A DNA stretch of 64,000 nucleotides from Echinometra lucunter (Eukaryota; Echinodermata; Echinoidea; Camarodonta; Echinometridae). Below are positions 21,291 through 51,100 of this stretch, piece after piece (within the stretch, counting starts at the first letter, position 1; each line of letters opens with the position of its first letter). The position numbers and the translations under genes are program-made. Location of the stretch: contig CM057154.1 in assembly GCA_029962745.1 (NCBI GenBank), forward strand, positions 33,480,424 through 33,544,423. The letters run 5' to 3'. The notes beneath the pieces were generated by a model. That model had not been told where the DNA came from and did not search any database. It saw only the letters and a list, made by a program, of their open reading frames with translations.

Positions 21291-22439
21291 ACAACCCCTA
21301 CTTTTATTTCTATATGTTTACAAAATACAAGAAGCAGAACTAGCAAAATAACAAGAATACATTTTTTCTTTCATGTTTTTCTCAGTCATAATTTAATACT
21401 GTAGCAAATAACAAGTACTTATTTTAAGGTTCTACCATTTTTTTTTGTTTGAGTTGACACAAAATTCATTTTTAAAATCTGTATATCAATCCAGCATTGT
21501 ATCACAATTTATGAACATGATTTCCTTCCGGAAAAGAAATATTTACAATTCATTTCATTATTTGACTTTGTAAATTCATTACAGACAGCTTCTTCCACCA
21601 CCAACAAACAAATCTTTATCATTAATTGGTGGCAAAATGAGAACAAAGAGAAAAACATTTCATCCGATTTATTCATATCATTACATAGAGCCATTCAAAA
21701 AATCAACTATTTATATACTCATAATCTATGACTCACATGGCATATTGCTGTGTTGGCCTACAAAATTACTAAACGGTGAATTTGACATTTAAACCAGATT
21801 ATTTCAATACTATTGAATCTAATTCAACAAGCTACTCTATATCTACACACATCAGTTCTCTATTTGGAACTAATCAAAATCCCCCATGAAATTGCTGCTG
21901 ATTTCAATCGAGATAGACAAAATTACACCCTTTAAGTTACGAGAAAATATTCTTATTTGGAAGTTTTCATTCTCAAGTTCTTCCCTCACATATATCTGAT
22001 TATCTACAAAAACTAGACATAGCTTATCTTTTCAGTCTCCCCAGCATTGCACATTCAATAGGGAAAATATTTTCAGCAACATAAAATATGTAGTACCTCT
22101 TTTCCTTTGAAATAACCTGAATATCGGTGAACAAGTGCATTTTTAGAGGGTGAACTGAAAGTGTTGTTAAATTTTATAATCACTAAAGGTGAAAGTTCAT
22201 GCATGGCTTGTTTCCACTTTGAAAATGAAATGAAAGAAATGTAAGAAAGCAGATAAAGAAATAAGGAAAGCCCATCGACATTTAACACGTGAGTTGTGAA
22301 ATAAAGCTCATAATGTTTTCTCCCTATTCAATGAAAAGATACCTAAACACTCAAGAACTAAGTGTATCTTCTGATAATATCTGATCAATTTCTCAACATG
22401 ATTATGAAGTTCATGATTTGTAAATAGTATATATATGCT

Positions 22440-22597
22440 TTCTGTGTTATCTTTATATCTTACTTGTTTGTTATTCTTCCATGCCCCCTGGCGGGGCCGT
22501 TCAAGAATAAAATTCATTGTCATTGTCATTGTCATTGTCATTGTCATTGTCATTGTCATTGTCATTGTCATTGTCATTGTCATTGTCATTGTCATTG
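22440..22597 (+). repeat. LINE 3' end with (TCATTG)n tail
   Basis: GCCCCCTGGCGGGGCCGTTC, then AAGAATAAAATTCATTG and about 14 perfect TCATTG units (22514-22597). A short unique 3' end followed by a microsatellite is the usual tail of CR1/L2-like LINEs. The 5' part is missing. Confidence 0.7.
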
Positions 22598-24404
22598 ATT
22601 AAGTACAGGCAAAACATTTATGATTTTAAGAAGACCTGAAAAAGTGCTTTTGCAATTCAGAAATCTTTCACACAGGGAGACAGTTCAAAAGGGGACAACA
22701 TATAATGAATATCTGATGGGTTTCAATCCACAAGTCTATCCTGCCATTTAATTCTTTATATCCTTATATAGTCATGAAACTAAAGTGAACATGAGATGTT
22801 CTTCATGGAATCCCTTTTGATATATCTCACGATCATAGTTCAAAGGAGACAGAATGTTGGTGGAAGTTAGTTAAAGAGAGCCCTCTCTGGTTGAAAAATA
22901 GAAAATTCTCTTGCTTGTTGATCATGAGGTATGTCCAGCCACTATCACTGGCAATGCACACAACCAAGAAAAGACAATGAATTTGCTTGTTTTGATTTCC
23001 TAACCCAGCTTGAAATGAGATACAGTCCAAACTTGACTTCCTGCTTGAACCATCACAAAGATCCCCTTTTACAATCAAAGATTCCAAATCCAGAGAAACT
23101 AGGTCCATTATCTCCCAAATTAAACCTGACAGGGTTCATAAAAATGCCTATTAAAAACAGATGAAGGCTCTCTATATAAATCAGACTTGAAACTATGAGT
23201 GAGTTTAGGCAAATCTGATATGAATCAATAACACTGCTTGGTATAATTGGAATAAATTACTCTTTGGGGGTACGAAGATACTCCTGAGGGAGGACCAACG
23301 GGGGTCTGGAAACAGCGTGAATCATGGTCCTCAGGGGGGTGTCTCTTCTTTGCTTCTCTAGGATTAAAACTAGGTCTCACTGACAGCAGGATATTGGATG
23401 AATACACCACGGGAAATGAAGCTCATCTTCCCAAAGTTTTTTATCCCTCTTTCCTATTTTTTCTTCCCTTCCCTTTCCTCTCAGTGTTTACTTCATGCCT
23501 ATCTTTTGCACCCTTGTTTATCTGCTGAAACCAGACAATAAGAGGTGAGGGAGGAAAACTGGAATGGAAAGATAAACAGTTATTGACGTTTAGCAGGATT
23601 CTCGGTGTCAGTAGTGATCAGTAATCTGGAATAAATGATGATTTAAAAGGGCATGAACTGAGAGATTGGTCACAGTAAGAAATAATGTGTGTCATTCACA
23701 CATGACACTCAAAAAACTCACATTGTGAAATTTTTTCATAGCAAAAATGATCTAGATATTATGCAACATAACAAACATAAGGAAGATGTTTTGCCATATA
23801 TCTGCTGCATATTTTTTTTCAAACAATTGACATCTCTCACGGTTGTGTACAGACTCCCTTTTTTAAAAATCAAAGGTAACTTTTATTACCAACACCTGAA
23901 AATATATATGTGAATAATGGTTCCTGGTAATTTCTTTATACCTGACCAGGCTACAAAACTATATGTAAAAGAGTTCAAAATGACCCCTGTACTGAATTTT
24001 CAAATGTAGAAATTAAAAGAAAAAAAAACACACTCCTCCATGTTTCAAACACAAAGTATTTCTTGAAGTTGTTTGATATAATTATCATACTGAAATAGGA
24101 CGATTGCTTGATATATTGCATCAAACAGGAATATCAATTATCATGAGAAACATAATCTTATTCAACGGGGAAAGACTAACCTACATTTATTTGACCTTTG
24201 TATGCTTTACGAAAGCAGTCACTAACACCATCAGTTAATACTTTCAGAGTCAGCTTATATTCCACATGAAAAGTGCCAGGGAAAGTTATAACTAGACTAA
24301 ACAAGATACTATTTCAAAAAGAACATATTACTTATTCCACAATTCATTTCAGATAATTCATGCAAGATTCATTGAATAAATCACACTGAGGGTGACTTCA
24401 AGAA

Positions 24405-24690
24405 CAGTGTTCAAGCTTGGTGCTGGTGCTAGCATCATGACCCACTACACCTTGTTCTGTTGATAGTATGTGTGACTACAAACAGGGCTTATAGTATCAA
24501 CTCCTTAAAACCTTGTAGTTAACACTCAACACCAACACTGAACTCTTCAAGAAAAGGTGTTCAAGCTTGGTGTTGGTGCTAGCATCATGATCCATAACAC
24601 CTTGTTCTGTTGACCATGTTTATGACTACATACAGCGCTTAGAGTGTCCATTCCTTAAAACCTTATAGTTACCACTCAACACCAACCTCC
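24405..24690. repeat. Two-unit tandem duplication of about 149 bp
   Basis: GTGTTCAAGCTTGGTG, GGTGCTAGCATCATGA, ACACCTTGTTCTGTTGA and CACTCAACACCAAC each occur twice, offset by about 149 bp, in the presumed AUTS2-like 3' UTR. Identity is roughly 85-90% by eye. Confidence 0.85.
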
Positions 24691-25732
24691 ACCAGAGGAA
24701 TTCATTCAGTATGTGTTTATCCTCAGACAAGCACTTAACATATGACAAACTGACGTTCATTCATTACATTATACAACCATATACTAGGAAAGAATTTGAG
24801 GCTTCATTTTAGGATGAAAATACCCCTCTTTTTCTTTGGAATGTGACTTTACTTGATCTCTCTCTCACCACAAAAACACATTTGGCACATACAAAACAGT
24901 TTTTTTCACACATATCGGAGAACAAAAGTTCTTAAAATGCTTTTACTCTCTTAAAGGAACTACCAAGAAATTTTCAAGAAAGGGATGGGGAAGGGTGTTG
25001 AAATTACTTCAGGAGTTCATTATTTTTTTACAATTAATCGAAGATGGATCCAGGAACATTGCACAAGGAATAGATTTCATTTCATGACAAAACTTCTTAA
25101 ATGATACTTGATGACAATTTTTTTTTTTTTGTTGAAATTGTCACAAGGTTTATGTGGCAATACCAACTTTTTGCTGACTCACATACCTTCATTTTTCACT
25201 GCATTACAATAATCCCTAACAGGTAAAAATTGCATTTCGGTATTCTTTTTGATTTGAAGAATTACAAATTTATATTAAAAATTCAAATATTTGAAAACAA
25301 TTGATTAAGAGTGAAATTTCTAAGAAGTAGACATGACTATGATAAAAAGCTGTGCTTCTGTAACCTATCAATTCACTGAACAAAAATATTCCTGTTCTGA
25401 AACTCAACGGGATGTGCCATATACCGCCATAAATTGCAATTATAAACAGTTTACAGCACATTATTTTCTCAAAAAGTATGGCAAGTCTGATAATATCGCT
25501 CTGGGACCAAATAATGTATACCTGCTTATACAGCACAACATTAGCAGTATGATAAGAGGGTTCTTAGACTTCTTAAGCTATTATACCTGTTAGGTATTCA
25601 CCTGTAAAAGAAGTAGTGCCATGGTGAAAGGGAATTCCTATGGAATCATTCAAAAGAAATGCCTTACAACTGTGCAGCCTATGACAGACTGTGAGTAAAG
25701 ATAGAGTTCAGGGACTACATAGGAGCTATGCC

Positions 25733-42111
<16,379 letters not shown>

Positions 42112-42818
42112 CTGTAAAGGGGGTCAAAGAGATAGAGAGAAGGAAGAAGATATAGAGGAAGAAATACAGAGAGAGTGGAAGAAAAAGACAGAGAGACAGG
42201 CAGAGACAGAGAAGATAGGGAGAGACAGATACAAAGAAAGAGAGAGAGAGACAAAATTAAATATTTATTTAGTTTGACAAGATGAGCAAAAATGCATAAT
42301 ACAAATATGAAATGAGTATCATCTAGTAATTCTTATATTCATTCACATTTTCCTCTTTTTTTTCATTCTCAAAACTGATTTATCTTCTTGTAGACTAAAA
42401 AGAAAAAGGCATGATAATAATAACAACTGCCTAGTTAAAAAGGCAATACATGTACATATTTTGGGCCTAAACATGAAGTATGTGAATATCAATACTGCTT
42501 CATTTGAATTTTCATCCTCAAGTGCTTTACAAAATTCAGGTGAACTCGTAAATGAATTGAAAAGGATTATGAGCAATCTCAATGAGAGTAACCATTTCAT
42601 GGACAATGGAGAGAAACTAGGATAATTATGGCTCCACCTCAGTGACATGGTTCAAGAAATGGATTGTATCTAGGTCACCACAAAGCAGCATTCATCAGAC
42701 TATGATGAGGGAGAAGCAGGATAAAGTCATCAACTCCAGATCAGAAACCGAATTCCACGTCATCAATATCCGCCGGATCATCCCCCTAAATCTCACACAC
42801 ATTGGGCTCCCGAATCCC

Positions 42819-42849
42819 TTAATCCAGCCCGGATAAATCCCCGGATTAA
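42819..42849. promoter_or_regulatory. Inverted pair of TAATCC (Otx/Goosecoid-type) sites
   Basis: TTAATCC (42819-42825) and GGATTAA (42843-42849) form an inverted pair, with GGATAAATCC between them. TAATCC is the known K50 homeodomain core (Otx, Gsc). Regulatory role is inferred; chance or a repeat is possible. Confidence 0.3.
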
Positions 42850-43394
42850 CCATGGCTTTGGGGCTACGAAACCCTGCTACACTGTCACTACCAATAATCT
42901 CCCCCAAACTGGTCAATTCCCATCTCTCCCTTTTCACCCTTTGTTGTGGCAGATGATGATGTTTCTTTTGTGTCTGGCGTCCAAAAGCGGCCCCGCGACT
43001 GGAGGGTGAATCACCCGATCAATTTTTAGGACGAAACTCGGCTCTGGTGGATGAAGTCAGGATTTATGCATCACAGTAGCTGCATCTTAAAATTTGGTAA
43101 CTTAATTCTGACAGAAAGGAAATAGAATTTGAGGAATGAAAGTGCTTGCTACAAGAGGCTGTATTTTCCAAGGAGTTTTTTATTTTTTTTTTGTTACTGC
43201 CTATGTTGTTTCGGGTATTTTTCAAAATCAATTGTGTTTTCTTTCTATAAAGCCTGTTTTGTTCACATAACGAGTCCTGTGTAATGTTAAATCAAAATGT
43301 AAATAGAGGGGATTTCAATCCCTTCATTTATCATCATGTCAAAATAATGGCTTGCTATGAAATTTAACAATGCGCGAAGCATCTCTTCTTCTAT

Positions 43395-43826
43395 AGGCCC
43401 TTTCACCCTTACACAATCAGGAAAAAAATACCAGTAAATTACAAAAACTTTTTCAGGCCCTGAAATACCCGATGATTATTTCGCGCATACACACCTACCC
43501 AAACACAGACCTCTTTTGGAAAAGTTCTCACAGTTATGAGCATGCATTTTATTTTGGAGACAAAGCATGTACTTTCCTGCATTCTGCAGCAGCGAGAGGA
43601 TAGAAGTTCTTGTAATCTGCTTTCACACACAGCTAATATCCCTGAAACCTTGGAGAAAATATGCATAATTTTGAGAAAGTACCTACTAAAATATAGGTAT
43701 TGGGAGGGGGGAGTTACGAGTACTTTCCTTTCACACTGACAAAATACCTGATATTTCCTCATCGGGGAGAATGCCCAATCAAAAATAATAGGCATTTTTC
43801 CTGATTTGGTAGGTATGAAAGCGCCT
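43395..43826. mobile_element. MITE with GGCCCTTTCA / GGCGCTTTCA ends
   Basis: The left end GGCCCTTTCACCCTTACACA-ATCAGGAAAAA is matched, inverted, by GGCGCTTTCATACCTACCAA-ATCAGGAAAAA; arms are about 35 bp. About 430 bp and no transposase, so the frames across it are incidental. The target duplication is unclear. Confidence 0.72.
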
Positions 43827-45999
43827 TAAGTGGTATAACAACAAAAACCTTTGCAAAGTGTGAAGCATATCATGTCTGAACCATCAAGAAAATAACTAAA
43901 ACAGAGAATTACAGATCTCATCTTTTTCCCCTCTCATACGGGCATTTGTAATTGCTTTCGCTAATTCAATTTCAGAGGCTCCATTCAAGAACATTAAATT
44001 TGGATACTTCTCAGAAAGTTCTTTGGTAGACAATAGGCAAGCATTTGGCAAACAAACTTCTCTGATTGTAATAAAAATGATAACCAGTTGTTTTGGGATG
44101 AGTTATGATAAGATACCGTGACAGGAAATCTCCGTGGGGTAAAAAACAACAGGATTATCTGGCCAGACAAAACATTTAGAAGGGGGAAAAGAGGTATATA
44201 ACAATAACAGAGATATATCATCTCCTCAGGGTGCAGACATATGGCATTAATACTTTGGAAATATTATACAATGACATGGCACAATTAACAAGAGACTTTA
44301 ATCCTTTGTGGTGAACTAATGGGTAAAAACCATCAATGTAATATCAACAATAATAACCGGAAAAACAATGCTGAAACTAAATGTGCTGGAAGATTACATT
44401 ATAGCGAAATTAAAGAAATGACCTGCCCTTATACAGAAATTAAAACTATTACTAGAAGAAAAAGTGATTAAATGTCCTACAAATATGTTTTAAAAAATTC
44501 AACTCAGAGATGAGTCTGATTGGTTAAACGTGATATTTTTAACCGTCCATGACAATGATCATTTTATGGATTCCAGTTTACAAAGATAACCAGGTCAACC
44601 AAATTTTATCAAATTTCAACTCCTTCAGTAAAGCCCTTCACAATAGAACATATAATAGCTCAACACATTTTATTACCTTTTTTCCTACAATCCTTCAAAC
44701 TTCAAAATTTGTCATATGTTCATCCATAACAAATAGATGAGATCAAGCTCAGATACAAAACTGTAGACAGCCTTAATCCAACATCAAATACCTCCGAGAA
44801 AAGAAATAAATATACCTGTTTATAATACGCACTCACATGAACAAATGATAGCATTGTATCATAAGTATATGGAGAGGCAGGAAGTTGTTAAAAGATGCAC
44901 AATATTTGGTTGTATGGTCCTTCTAGCTTTAAAGCCAACAGAGCTTATCTGGAATATGGCATAAGCCTGTAATACTCTACATATACTCTAGATATTAGCA
45001 GGCAATAACGGTGGAGTCGTGGCTCGAAGGGATGAGCTGAACTAGTTTTATCAGCTGTTTCGTAAGAAGGGCGTGTCCCCCGTGGCATATTCTCAGTCAT
45101 TTCGCTAATGCACAATGCACTGACAGCTCTGGAAAAAGTTAAAAGCGGACATGTTTGCTCTGAGAGAATCATTACCTAAACTGATGATATGGTTTGTAGA
45201 GAGACGTGACCATGTCGTACCAAGTATGCAAACAATAAATGACTAAATACTTGAGAAGAAGTCTATAATGTATTGCAATACTTGTATGTAAGGGTAGGCA
45301 ACTTAATCTGGCTTTAATACTCACTCAACTGGTAAGAGCATGAGTTTCATTTCATTAGACTACCTATAATCAAATATTAGGATCATTTATATAGTAGGGA
45401 AATTTGTTTTGAAAAGCAATTATCACACTTCGCTATATCATTCTCCCCTCAATCATTCAAATAACTGAATACTATTTCAGTATCCAGGCTTTAAAATTCA
45501 AGTAGTCGTTGGCAATTTAGTGACCCTTTTAAAGACTTGTTCTTTCTTAAGAAGTCACTCAAATTTATCACAAAAAGGGATGCTTAAAGTGCGTAAAAAA
45601 GCTGCACGACATCTTGATTGTAATTAATTGTTGTACTTGTATCTCCTTTGAGTCATCCAAGTTTCCTCTTGTGTCAAAACCTATCCATTTGTTACAACAA
45701 TTATCTTTTGAACATCAAGCACAAGTCCTTAAACTTATTGAGAGGAGCAGCTAACTTTCTCTTTTACTTTGCATCCCCTGTTTATAATCAATATCGAGTT
45801 ATCTGTAATAGCTCTGAATATTCTGGGGAAAAGAAACAAATGTGATGACGATGGTGATCAAAGAAGCCTATTTGTAATTTCCTCCCCACATAGGAAATTA
45901 CAGACATTTGTCTTTATTAATCGGTTTGTATTTTGTATATGGATCATCTATTTATAAGTTTTTATAACTTCTTGATGATCCAGCCACTTCATAGTTTTG

Positions 46000-46112
46000 T
46001 TTTGTTTTATAAATATAACTGTCTTTACTTCTTGTAAGAAATGTTCTGTTGTATTCTTTGACTTAGCATGTTTTTTTATGGAAGTGGTGAATAAATTCAA
46101 TTCAATTCAATG
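46000..46112 (+). repeat. LINE-like 3' end with (ATTCA)n tail
   Basis: GGAAGTGGTGAATAAATTCA followed by ATTCAATTCAATG: an AATAAA and a short pentamer tail after a T-rich segment. Interpreted as a 5'-truncated LINE 3' end. Confidence 0.5.
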
Positions 46113-48063
46113 CAAATAGTAGAATCACGTGTGGATGAAGCATAGACTGGTAAGTAGCAAACCGGCTTAGAAGGATTGGCTTCATGTTACAGGTGATGAT
46201 GAAAGATGTATGAATCAAATAATGTGGCAAAAAAATCTCTTTCTGTCCTCCAGCTTAAAGGTACATAGACCCGGTATTCAAGAGGGCGCTGTAGGAAGGC
46301 AGTGATACGCACCGGAATCTTCATTTCGAAGATTGATAATGGCATAAGCGCATGCAGCTGCCAATCAAAGTGGCAGATTGCGCGCGGGCGTTGCGTGCAC
46401 TCAATCAGGAACAGCAGTCGAATCATGAGTCGAACTGAGATTGACATTTTTTCGGCACACTTACTATGAGAATTAGCATTATTCAGGCATTAGGAACATG
46501 GCATCTGCATAAGCGTCTTAATTATCAAATAATATTGGTGTCAATAGGCAACTTTCACTGTCTGTCAGCACACACATTTGAACCTTCAAGGGAAAGATCA
46601 ATATCAATGCGCTAGGTAAAAAATACGAATATATAAACTAACAAACAACAATATAAATATTTTCAAGGGAATGATCAGCTGATATGCCAAAACCTACTTA
46701 ATTTGTGTCAATCATCAAGAAACCAAAATTTTCAAAAGAATTTTCAACTTTCTCATTTGTATATCTCATATCATAAAAAAAAGAAGGAAAATAAACAATA
46801 AAATCATCACTGTGGGTTCTTACATCTTGCATCGTGGAAGACTAACTTACATCTAGGAATTAGTTTTTATAAATGTTACACACAATGTAACCTCCTCTCT
46901 CATGAAATAAAGGTTAATGAAAGACATATGAGGGTGTGTGTGTGTGTGCGTGTAGCCACGTCATGACTTGGCAAGTAAAGACCCTCTTCATATGCACCTG
47001 TACTGGGTGCTGCTTGCAATTTAAGAGAACGTTGATCCCAATAGAATGTAATTGGCAGTGACTTCTCTGCATCTGCTTGCATTAAAGGAAAAGAAAATTA
47101 ATCAAAAAAACATACTGAATCATCCATGAAATTACATAATACCTGCAACAAGTAGTATTGACAGAAATAGAATTTTAAAAAGAGGATTTGTAAGTTTTCT
47201 CTATTGTTTTTATTTTTACGTAATAAAATTATGAATAATAAAGACTATTTCACTTCAGGAAGGAGTCAGAATAATAAAAAGTACACAAAGGAATAATGAC
47301 TCTCAATCTTTTCTAAGGTTTGACATAGTTGGTCATATATGCAAGAAAAGTTATGATAAGTCATATATGTTGTACACTTCCTACAACATGTTGCCAATAC
47401 AGATCATAAAAACCCTCATGAAACTGCTTAGCTGAGGTAGAAGGTAATTTTTTAAAACAATAATTGTGTCCAGAGTTACATATTAGAACAGAAATAAATT
47501 CTCAAACAGCCAAGTGAAAATACAAATGAAATTCATGAAGGGATACAAGTTCTGGAGAGGGTACTTTAACACGGGTCTTATGACGAGGCAGTATATTATC
47601 TCTTGATGAAATTAAAGCGTAATTACCCGCAGATATGCTCTAATATGAATTCCTTGACACAGGAAACCGGGTGCCAAAATATGTGTAATCCACCCTACTA
47701 CACAACATCAATAGATACCATCTCTAGTGGAAATATCTCGGAGTGGCTGATATAAATGGCTGACTGAATTAGCATCATTAATCCAATTTGCAGCATGAAA
47801 TATGAGCGTCAATCCAAATTTACCGAGAGAATCGTACAAATGTGAGTTCACTGGAAGATCTCTCTCAAGATTCAAGGGACCCTGAATAAACTTGACGGTA
47901 TTTTCGTAACCTAATAAATAGATGCTGCCTAAGACTGCCATTGCAATCTCCATCGGGCATCCTCTTTATAATTGAAGGGAAGGAAATTTTGGAGATTAAT
48001 CTTTGCGGGGGTATATTGAGGAAATTTATTAAGTCTTAATTGCGTGACTTTGAAGACGTAAAA

Positions 48064-51000
48064 TTTGATAAGAGGCTTGTTAATGCCAGGAAGGGTTAAG
48101 GGAGAGAACATGGAATGGAGTAATTTCGTCTTAGTGGTGGGCATGGAGAAGGCTGAAGACATGACCATGTGTTTGTACTTTGTATTGATGAGAGCATGAA
48201 GATGTAAGATTGGCCAAGGCTTCCTATGAGATCCTCTGTATCGTGTTGCTCATAGGTGGGCGGGGCTGAGAAAAGGTTATCAGATGGGGAGCAGTGGTCA
48301 TTAGACTCTACGAATCTGCAGGATTTATCTATTCCTTTGAAGAAAAAAAAAATCACTTATACTACATAGAATCCACTGCTTACGATCTCACACATTCTTG
48401 TGAATGTCCTTTTAGGCATGAGCTGGATTTTATATAACCTGTTCTTGCTATGAAGTATTGTGTCATGCTATGCAATTTTCAAGTCAATTATATGCAAAGA
48501 GGGATCTGTAAATTGGATCAAAATATCAAATACAATGTTAATTTTTTGAGGAAAGGGACAATTCATATCCATGACCGCGTATGCAATCCCTATTCTTTTA
48601 ACCACTAGCTCAAAATGTGACACTCCTTTTCTACAGATTAACATCAGAAGAAACACAAACCAAAACTCTTCAATGGCTCTTTCTGTTTCAGAGATGCTGA
48701 AATGATAGCGCCATACAAGCCGGGCAACAACCCTTATGATCAGATCTACCTCAATCTCTCTGTATACATCACCACAGATTGTCTGCTTAACATACCAGGT
48801 CAAGCCGTTCTTACCAAAATAAACCCTGCCGTGTTTGCGTTAAAAAAAGGATGCCCTCTGTGAGAGATCAGGGGCTAGTCCTGCGGAATGTTCACGCCAC
48901 GGTGTGTGGGTGAAAATACTTTCTTGCAGAAACACTGAGAGTGAATAAATGGCATGAAGGAGATTTGGACGGTAATCTCATTAGCAAGGGTGGTATATCT
49001 TGTAAACCTCAAGGGAGCGGTAGGAGGTCTCAAGGGGTTTGTTTGGAGTATATCTATCCTAATCCTCCAAATATCCGCCACCTAATCCATGGCTGCACTC
49101 CCCAGGGCCTACACATCATTCCAATTCTGTAGTTTTAAATGGCCTTTGTTTTCTGTTCTTTGGGGAGATTCCTTGTCCAGGAAGGTAAGGAAATACTGGC
49201 TCAGATACCTGCACAGGTGGTTTGCTTGTTTTGTGCACTTTGGAAATATGCTATGTCCTGGAAAAGGGCTCTTTAGCATTGGTTATCAGCCTGTCACTAC
49301 TTTTCCTCCTATATCAACAAAGACACTAGCTAAAATAACTCTTGTTGCAGCAAGAAGGAATAAAACAGCAAATTATTCACTACTCGGTGACTCATGATCT
49401 CCTGCTATAGTGAATCCCAATCTCCAATAAATGATACATTAAAAAAGGTACATTATACAGCAGAGTATGAAACCAACGAGACGTAAAGTTTTCTGGGGGA
49501 AGGCACATGTAATAGCGAGCAAACTCTCAGTCCCACACATAGATTATGGTGTCTTTAACCATGTGGGATTAAGTTGTTGTGAAGAGTCTGTCACTACAGG
49601 GCCTATCCCATTAATACCTAAGATTTGGTTCTTGCATACACAACACCTGTTCTACTTTCTTCTTCTGTCACAACCCCAAACTCCATCTGCTCCAAAAACC
49701 CAAGCGCCCCACTCTGCGCATCAAACTTGGTTGCAAAAGCGATGAGGGAATAAAAGTGACAAGGATGGGGCCGAGGGTTCCAGATCCTAGAGAGCGTGGG
49801 GGTACGTAAATCCCTCTTGGCCTTCGGTGCTGGTACGGAGGGAGATCCCGCTAATGCAACTACAAAGCCTGCCTGGAATCCACCTTAATGCAGATGCATA
49901 ACAAACGGTGGAGAGTGAGAGAAGGCTGCCGCGAAGACAGACGATTTTAGAATCGACGGTCATCATCTTGGAGGTGATCTTAACTGAGGAAGTGAAGAAG
50001 GTGAGAGGAAAGACGCATGAAAGCAAGAAAACAAAATCACCTCAAAAGTGCACCTTAACCCTAGTCAGCCAGCACCTCTCTTACACTTTCATAACTATTT
50101 TTTATTCTCTCTTTCGCAATGATGCTCTCCTTTTCCCCCAATTGCAAAGTTCTTTAAGCACAGGATTTTCTACCATGGAACCCTACACGACAACCAGCTT
50201 AAACTAGGCGTTGACAGACCCTATCCTACCACGATGCTACTCCAAGGGATTCCTGACAATATTGGATGAATAATTTCTCCTAAAAATGAAGGATTTGGGG
50301 AAAGTTTCAGGCTTCTAGTCCTGCGGTAAAAAGTGTCTTTTCCTGCTCCTTTTTTTCTGCCTTGCTAGGAAGCGGATTATCGCCGGAGTTGCCTTACAAA
50401 CTGAAACATTCTGTCGGTAGCTTGTGTTGTGCGGCTATCAATTGCCAAAGCGAATTACAGGAGCGCTACATCTCCATCTGCCGTGACACGAATAAACAAG
50501 ACAACAAATAAATGTGAAAGTCCAATGAAAGCGGCGTAGTGATTGATGGGTAGTAAAGTGCACTGCCAATACCACTCCCAACAATCCTCCATTTAAATTG
50601 AGCTAAGTTCCACGTCACATATCCACTCCACATGCCCCATTTCAAATTCCATTTCTTTCTATCTCATGTAAATGACCACCATTTTAGTTATTGCAAAAAC
50701 GTCAGCATGCGACCATGGAATGGACGTAACAAAGAGCAGAAAATCAAGCAAAAAAAATTACCTCCAATCTCTCTTATAACAAATGTTACCATTAGCTTTT
50801 TGTCCAATGAATCTCCTATGATGCATGCACCATGTTGAGACTCTATTTTTCTATTATAGATTTCTATTTTCCTCTTACAGCATGACATTTTCTAGATACC
50901 TATCTTTACTTCTAGTCCCTCCCTAGCAATCACGTACACGATGTTCATGGATTTGAAAATTGCTTCCAGATAGTGATATAATGAGAAAATTTGCTGCGTA

Positions 51001-51100
51001 ATTTCATTTCACAAGATAACAAATTGACAACTTACACCATGTCATGTTCAATTTTTATTTGAAGCCAAGGAACTGGCGGCTAGGGTGCATTTCTATCTGT
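48064..51100. repeat. 3-kb segment repeated after the N gap (copy 1)
   Basis: From TTTGATAAGAGGCTTGTTAA to GGGTGCATTTCTATCTGT this segment is collinear with 60947-64000, with frequent 1-3-bp indels and some substitutions. No ORF is kept intact in both copies and no element ends or target duplication are seen, so it is not a transposon. Confidence 0.92.

Larger units (their letters stand above)
21400..25732 (-). other. 3' UTR and downstream flank of the AUTS2-like gene
   Basis: 4.3 kb after the AUTS2-like stop codon in transcript orientation. The long, AT-rich, coding-poor sequence is consistent with a long 3' UTR, but no poly(A) site can be fixed by eye. It includes the LINE tail with (TCATTG)n (22400-22597), a short hairpin at about 23277-23340 and a tandem duplication at 24405-24690. 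Confidence 0.45.

Noticed and set aside
22308..22595. Minus-strand ORF beginning with a long Met-Thr repeat
   Set aside because: It is only the translation of the (TCATTG)n microsatellite; no other coding evidence.
43439..43795. 118-codon minus-strand ORF
   Set aside because: Lies wholly within the MITE at 43395-43826.
48468..48803. 111-codon minus-strand ORF in the 3-kb repeated segment
   Set aside because: The corresponding region of the second copy (about 61360-61690) has frame-breaking indels, and no family motif is visible.
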